Positions 59,721 to 64,000 of a DNA stretch of 64,000 bases are shown here, in pieces. Below the pieces are notes generated by a model. It ran no database searches. It had not been told where the DNA came from and was given only the letters and a program-made list of their open reading frames with translations. Position 1 is the stretch's first letter. The number at the start of each line of letters is the position of its first letter. The position numbers were made by a program, and so were the translations under genes. Source of the DNA: Linanthus parryae (taxonomy: Eukaryota; Streptophyta; Magnoliopsida; Ericales; Polemoniaceae); NCBI GenBank assembly GCA_023055425.1, contig JALGPY010000003.1:23619001-23683000 (forward strand). The letters are read 5' to 3'.

Positions 59721-60294
59721 CTCCAAGTCCCTTTATTTTATGCAAATCTATATGTATCTATGTATGCATGTTAATGCTGTGAACAATCTGTCCTTTGGCT
59801 GGTTGGTAAGAAGATCTGTATATGTTTGAATGTTGTATCTATTGGTGTTGTATCTATTGCTGTTGTCATACTGGGCATATATGATGTTGTTCTTGTTAAA
59901 CCTGTGATCTGATTATGTTGTTGCTATACCCGTGAGATCTCAATTTTATTACTATCTGTGAATGTTAGATATGTTGGTGATTGTTGTAAGCCATACAACC
60001 ACTGTTGTTGTTGTTACACTTGTGATTTGATGTTTTTCTTGTCAAACCCGTGATCTAATGTTTTTGTTTTTAAACCTGTGACCATTGTGCCTACTGTATG
60101 CTATTACATTTTCTGCTCCCTAATCATTAAGGGTTGAGTTGTGCAATCAATTGCAGCTCCCCATTTATCAAGGATTGAGTTATGCAATTCATTGATGCTC
60201 CAAATCATCATACTCTATGAGAAAATGCCTGAGAGTATATGATGATATCATAGGTTCACAGGTTCATGTCATCCAAAACAGGTTTAGGTTTGAG
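59721..60294. other. No gene recognised
   Basis: Rich in tgttgt and ttgttgtt phrases; low complexity. Confidence 0.3.
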
Positions 60295-60665
60295 TTGGTA
60301 CGAGGATTCATGTATGTTGATTCGGCTTGGTATTTTATGCGTTATGTACAAAAATCTAAATTCATTGTGGGGTTTTAGAGATGGCAATGATATGTTATAT
60401 CGCTTGTTACTCCTCACATTGTGATATTCATGTTCCAATGATTAAACACCAAAATTGGTACGAGGAACATGTATGTTGATTCACCTTGGTATTGATGCCT
60501 TTATGTACAAAAATCTTAACTCATTGTGTGAGTATTAGGGATGGAGATGATATGTTTATTGCTTATACTCCCCACATTGTGATGTTCACGAGTCCAATGA
60601 TTAAACACCAAAATCTGTATGAGGATTCATTTAAGTATTTCAGCGTGGTATCGATGCCTTCACTC
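60295..60665 (+). repeat. 160-bp tandem repeat, two full copies and a partial third
   Basis: Units start at 60295, 60455 and 60615 (ttggtacgaggattcatgta in the first) and share gatgatatg, cacattgtgatattca and ccaatgattaaacaccaaaa. Short indels separate them. No element was recognised around them. Confidence 0.8.
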
Positions 60666-60674
60666 TACTGCAAA

Positions 60675-60860
60675 TTTGAAAAATTAAGGAGAATCTCCAA
60701 AAATTGTGTTCTTGGACATTCTTCATAATTAGGGTGTTGTCGTATGTTGACTTCGGTTTTGGTTTTAATGAGGGTTCTTATAATAGCCTTCAGCTGAGGC
60801 AATATTTTGCTCTGTAATTCAGATATTTTCAATTTTTTGCTCCAAAACTCTGTGATGCTT
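60675..60860 (+). repeat. Direct repeat B, copy 1
   Basis: Aligns with 61325-61510 (shared ttggacattc, ataataattc-like and ttataaaagccttc blocks, roughly 70-75% by eye). Confidence 0.6.
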
Positions 60861-61007
60861 GAGACTTTCACATTTTGAGAGTTGTAATTGAAAATAAATG
60901 CCAATTGTATGTTTACCTGCTACTTGTGGTAGTGTCCTTCGATGAGTGACTTCAAAAACTCGTACTTGGTCCATTTTAATCATAAGCTTCGTTTTCTTGT
61001 TCCCAAT

Positions 61008-61202
61008 TTATCGAGACTTAACATTAATAACAATCCTAGCTGCAGCACATTCTTTAGCTCTTTGCCAAATTTCTGAAATTGCTCTCTTCCTTATCCCCCA
61101 TTTAGTAGCAGCCTCACATATCTTACCTTTGTGAATGTACATGTCTCTGCTATTTTGGAGAAGAAAATGAAGGATACCGTCTCTTTCCTCTGCACTTAGC
61201 AT
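61008..61202 (-). pseudogene. N-terminal fragment of a plant mariner-like transposase
   Basis: The minus strand reads LSAEERDGILHFLLQNSRDM and then KICEAATKWGIRKRAISEIW, the helix-turn-helix region that opens plant mariner-like transposases (lTxEqR..ilq.Ll......G.i.evA.kf.vs...v.riW). The DDD catalytic part is absent. The Stowaway-type MITEs in this window use the same family of terminal repeats, so an autonomous relative would be their mobiliser. The fragment is about 64 codons and is isolated. Confidence 0.55.
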
Positions 61203-61936
61203 AGTCTAATTTGTCTGGGCAAATTGTGTGTGTTGTAGGTAGAGGAAAGGAATAAATGAAGGCACTTAAATTTTTTGTTGCTGCCACTGTTGCTGCTTCT
61301 GCTGCTTCTACAGTTGCTGATGTTGATGCAGGTGTGAAGAATTAAGAAGAATCTTCAGATTTGTGTGCTTGGACATTCACCATAATTCCTCTAGTGTTGT
61401 ATGCGGATTTTGATTTGTAATGAAGGTGCTTATAAAAGCCTTCTGATGAGACCTTTTTTGGCTCTGTGATTCAAAGATTTCCAGTTTAGGCTCCAATGTT
61501 GTTTTAGAGGGAATGGTTTAAAAATTTATTCAGACAATGGGTTTTACTATTCAACTTTACTGCGTGTGTAATATTTTTAAGTGACGAGGGGCATTTTAGA
61601 CTTTCTATACAGTTTCTTAATTCTTGAATCTATAGCAACAGGGAAAGAGAGAAGTGGAGGGGAGGATGTAGGCACAGAAAAATCAACGAGTTAGTTTACA
61701 TTCCATTCTTTACTTATTCTACTCTGAAGATTAAGCAAAATGCATAAAGAAATATATTCAGTTATTTTTCGCACTTGTATTACTGACTCGCATTTCTTAC
61801 ACTACAATTATTGGTTTACATCAAGAAAATTTGACAAGAATTGGAATTTTGGAAGCAAATAATACGTTATGTAACCACTTCGACTGAAAAAAAGCTTTCT
61901 CTCTGTTCTACTTTTCTCTGACTTGGGAATCGTGAA
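61203..61936. other. Direct repeat B copy 2 (61325-61510) and unassigned sequence
   Basis: Holds the second copy of direct repeat B and a tgctgc-rich stretch (61278-61330). No gene recognised. Confidence 0.4.
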
Positions 61937-62722
61937 ATGGAGAAGGACATGAATCCTTCTACTTCAGCTAACGCATCCCCTTTTTCGATTGTCCTGCACG
62001 AATCAAGAGAAGGAAGAAGACCATCACCCGAACAACAAAACGGGGGATAATGAAGATTGTGATATGTATGTCGAGAGGGAGACCACGGATGCATCAAACA
62101 TGGAAGAGGGAAGCAATAAACTGCCTTCCAATGAAGACATCATGGATGCTAATAAAGGGGAAGTCCTATCGTTTAACAAGAATAACCCATTGAAACCTAT
62201 GATTTTTATACTAAAGAAATTGAAACAGAGCATTGCTCTGCCATTCATAACCCATTGAAACCTATGATTGTTATACTAAAGAAATTGAAACAGAGCATTG
62301 CTCTGTCATTCCCCAATAGCTTGATAGTTAGACTTTTGGGAAGAAGAGTGGGTTTCAAGGTGCTTCAAGAAAGAATACTAAAACTTTGGAAGCTTTCTCG
62401 ACCCTGCAGATTCCGTGATATGGCAGATGGGTTTTATATCATTGATTTCGAGGATAAAGACGATATGAACAGAGCACTTACAGGAGGTCCCTGGATTGTG
62501 CTTGATCACAACCTTACAGTTCGAAAGTGGGAGCCTGACTTCAAACCATCGAAACAAAACAGTTCTTCACCGCCGTTTGGATCCGGCTACAACAGCTGCC
62601 GGAGGAATACTACGACTTACAGAGTCCTCAAACTCATATCTAAGCACTTTGGAGAACATATCAAGAACGACATGGTTACAGTTAAAAGGTACGCACATAA
62701 GGTATGCATGAATCTGTGTTAA
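61937..62722 (+). pseudogene. L1-type LINE ORF1 fragment (DUF4283)
   Basis: ATG 61937 (MEKDMNPSTSANASPFSIVL) starts an ORF1-like N terminus that changes frame near 61990 and again at a 65-bp tandem duplication (62184-62248, 62249-62313). The DUF4283 domain then reads SLIVRLLGRRVGFKVLQERI, LKLWKLSRPCRFRDMADGFY, GGPWIVLDHNLTVRKWEPDF. The zinc knuckle and ORF2 are missing. The original protein would have bound element RNA; this copy cannot. Confidence 0.75.
62184..62313 (+). repeat. 65-bp tandem duplication in the LINE ORF1 fragment
   Basis: aacccattgaaacctatgat and the following 45 bases occur twice in a row with a few differences. A length of 65 moves the frame by two bases. Confidence 0.9.
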
Positions 62723-64000
62723 CATCGATATCACTAGTCCTCTCATACCGGAATTTAGAGTCCGAAAACACAACTATAAGGGTATTGTGATTTATGTTTA
62801 TAACTCTAATATTAAGGTCGTATATTGTGTAAGTTACGTGTTCTCAAGGATTATACAAAATTTCCATAGTTACCGAACACAATGGCTTGACATAAAATTA
62901 TATTCGTACATAGTCATATATCTTTGATTTCTTTCAATAATGAGAAAGAATAACTTCTGATTTTCAAGCAAACAGGACATTTTAACTCATCTTTTTGTTT
63001 GGTGAAAGTACTATAGTAACTTCAAACAAAAGACAGGCTTGAGCTTATATTTTTAATAAGTAGATCTTGCATTCTATTTTATTATAGTCTCCAACATAGA
63101 ATGAAGCCTACATGTTGGAAATTAAATCTTTACCTGGTATAAGATTCTTGTTCCTTTTCAAGAAATTGGTTTAATTAGTCTGAGCAGAATCACTCCGATG
63201 GAAATATTTTTTTTCTTTTATTTAAGAAGTTATTGGTGCTATCAAAATATGGACATTTCAAGGAATTTTCAAGCCTGTAGTTGCTCAAGGACAAGTTGAA
63301 GTAAATTTCATATTTGATTGTAGTACGACGTAAGAAAAAAAATCTATAATAAACTATATATTCTCTGATATAAAGAATTTAAATGCAGAATACCATGTAC
63401 TTTTCACTTTTCGAGATCTTCCATTTCTTTGAGTTGCCTGTTAATTTCATATTTGGCTTCAATTTTATCAAATTCATGAGAGCTAAAAACAAGGAATAGA
63501 CTTTTAGATCCTTCACTAGAAAGAATTTTTCATTGGATTTTCAATTGTAAGGACTCATCGCATGATGTCATTTTCCGAATGATCAAATACAAGATGATGG
63601 TGGAGAGAAGATCGAATTGAATGGAGCTTACGAAAATGGTGTTTGATGATTTGACTATTCTCCGTCCTTAGAACACTACATGAAAAGTGAAATTGATGGT
63701 GAATATTTAGTGGGAATAAGTAAAGAGAACCGAAGAAAGATGAACCGATACTTACCCACTGATGTTTTTGCTCTTTTTATGGCATTAAAATATCAGCGAA
63801 AGTTCAATTGTGATGCTACCCTATCCTATATGTTCTAGTACCCTAAATGATTTTCAACAGTTATCTAAATCTATGGTTTTGAGTGTATCTGGAACAATTT
63901 CTTTTCGAATTTTGACTCTGAAAGCATCAAACAATCAATGTTCTTCAACATTGGGTCATAAATGAATGATACAAGTTTCTGCCACGGTGTTCTCTTCTTC
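62723..64000. other. No gene recognised
   Basis: AT-rich sequence with short open frames only on both strands. Confidence 0.4.

Overview
The window is nuclear DNA from a flowering plant, most likely a eudicot. It holds spliced F-box genes, Ty3/gypsy elements of the Tat and Athila lineages, plant L1 LINEs, a TRIM element, Stowaway-type MITEs and Mutator-like (MULE) elements. Almost nothing in it is an ordinary single-copy host gene. It is a small F-box locus that transposons have pulled apart.

Left flank (1-13.7 kb). An F-box gene of the CPR1/CPR30-like type, now carrying several frameshifts, runs from about 1865 to 3041. A phase-matched intron of about 5 kb separates it from a short terminal coding exon at 8056. 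That terminal exon, with its following 3'UTR intron and exon, occurs three times (509, 8056, 11570), always keeping the same reading frame, stop and splice phase. The introns hold a decayed antisense L1 LINE with a TRIM inserted in it, two antisense RNase H fragments, MITEs, a 44-bp minisatellite and an old gypsy pol fragment.

Middle left (13.7-30.4 kb). A non-autonomous MULE (13730-30424, 8-bp duplication ATTAAATA) was split by a 15.1-kb Tat-lineage retrotransposon (15039-30116, LTRs of about 626 bp, roughly 99% identical). Its sense strand encodes gag-protease-RT-RNaseH-archaeal-type RNaseH-integrase, broken by several frameshifts and a stop. Its 3' part has an array of 54-bp repeats. On the opposite strand lies an intact five-exon gene of 1,329 codons with a plant mobile domain.

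Middle right (30.7-51.7 kb). A short MULE-type MITE precedes a full-length L1 LINE (31479-51721, flanked by a near-perfect 14-bp duplication). Two later insertions interrupt the LINE. One is a 3.4-kb solo-LTR-like element (33992-37367, duplication ATCAG). The other is a 9.8-kb Athila element on the minus strand (37959-47733, duplication GTGGC). Removing each insertion in thought leaves the LINE reading frame in register, so both boundaries are exact.

Right flank (51.7-64 kb). An intact single-exon F-box gene (52183-53424) is followed by an F-box C-terminal fragment on the plus strand and an F-box N-terminal half on the minus strand, then MITEs, a mariner transposase N-terminal remnant, local tandem duplications and a broken L1 ORF1. 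About 62.7-64 kb shows nothing I recognise.

The candidates for active genes are the F-box gene at 52 kb and the antisense gene in the Tat element; the 3' exons of an F-box gene lying upstream of the window may also be live. All identities are from motif reading by eye; no database search was run.
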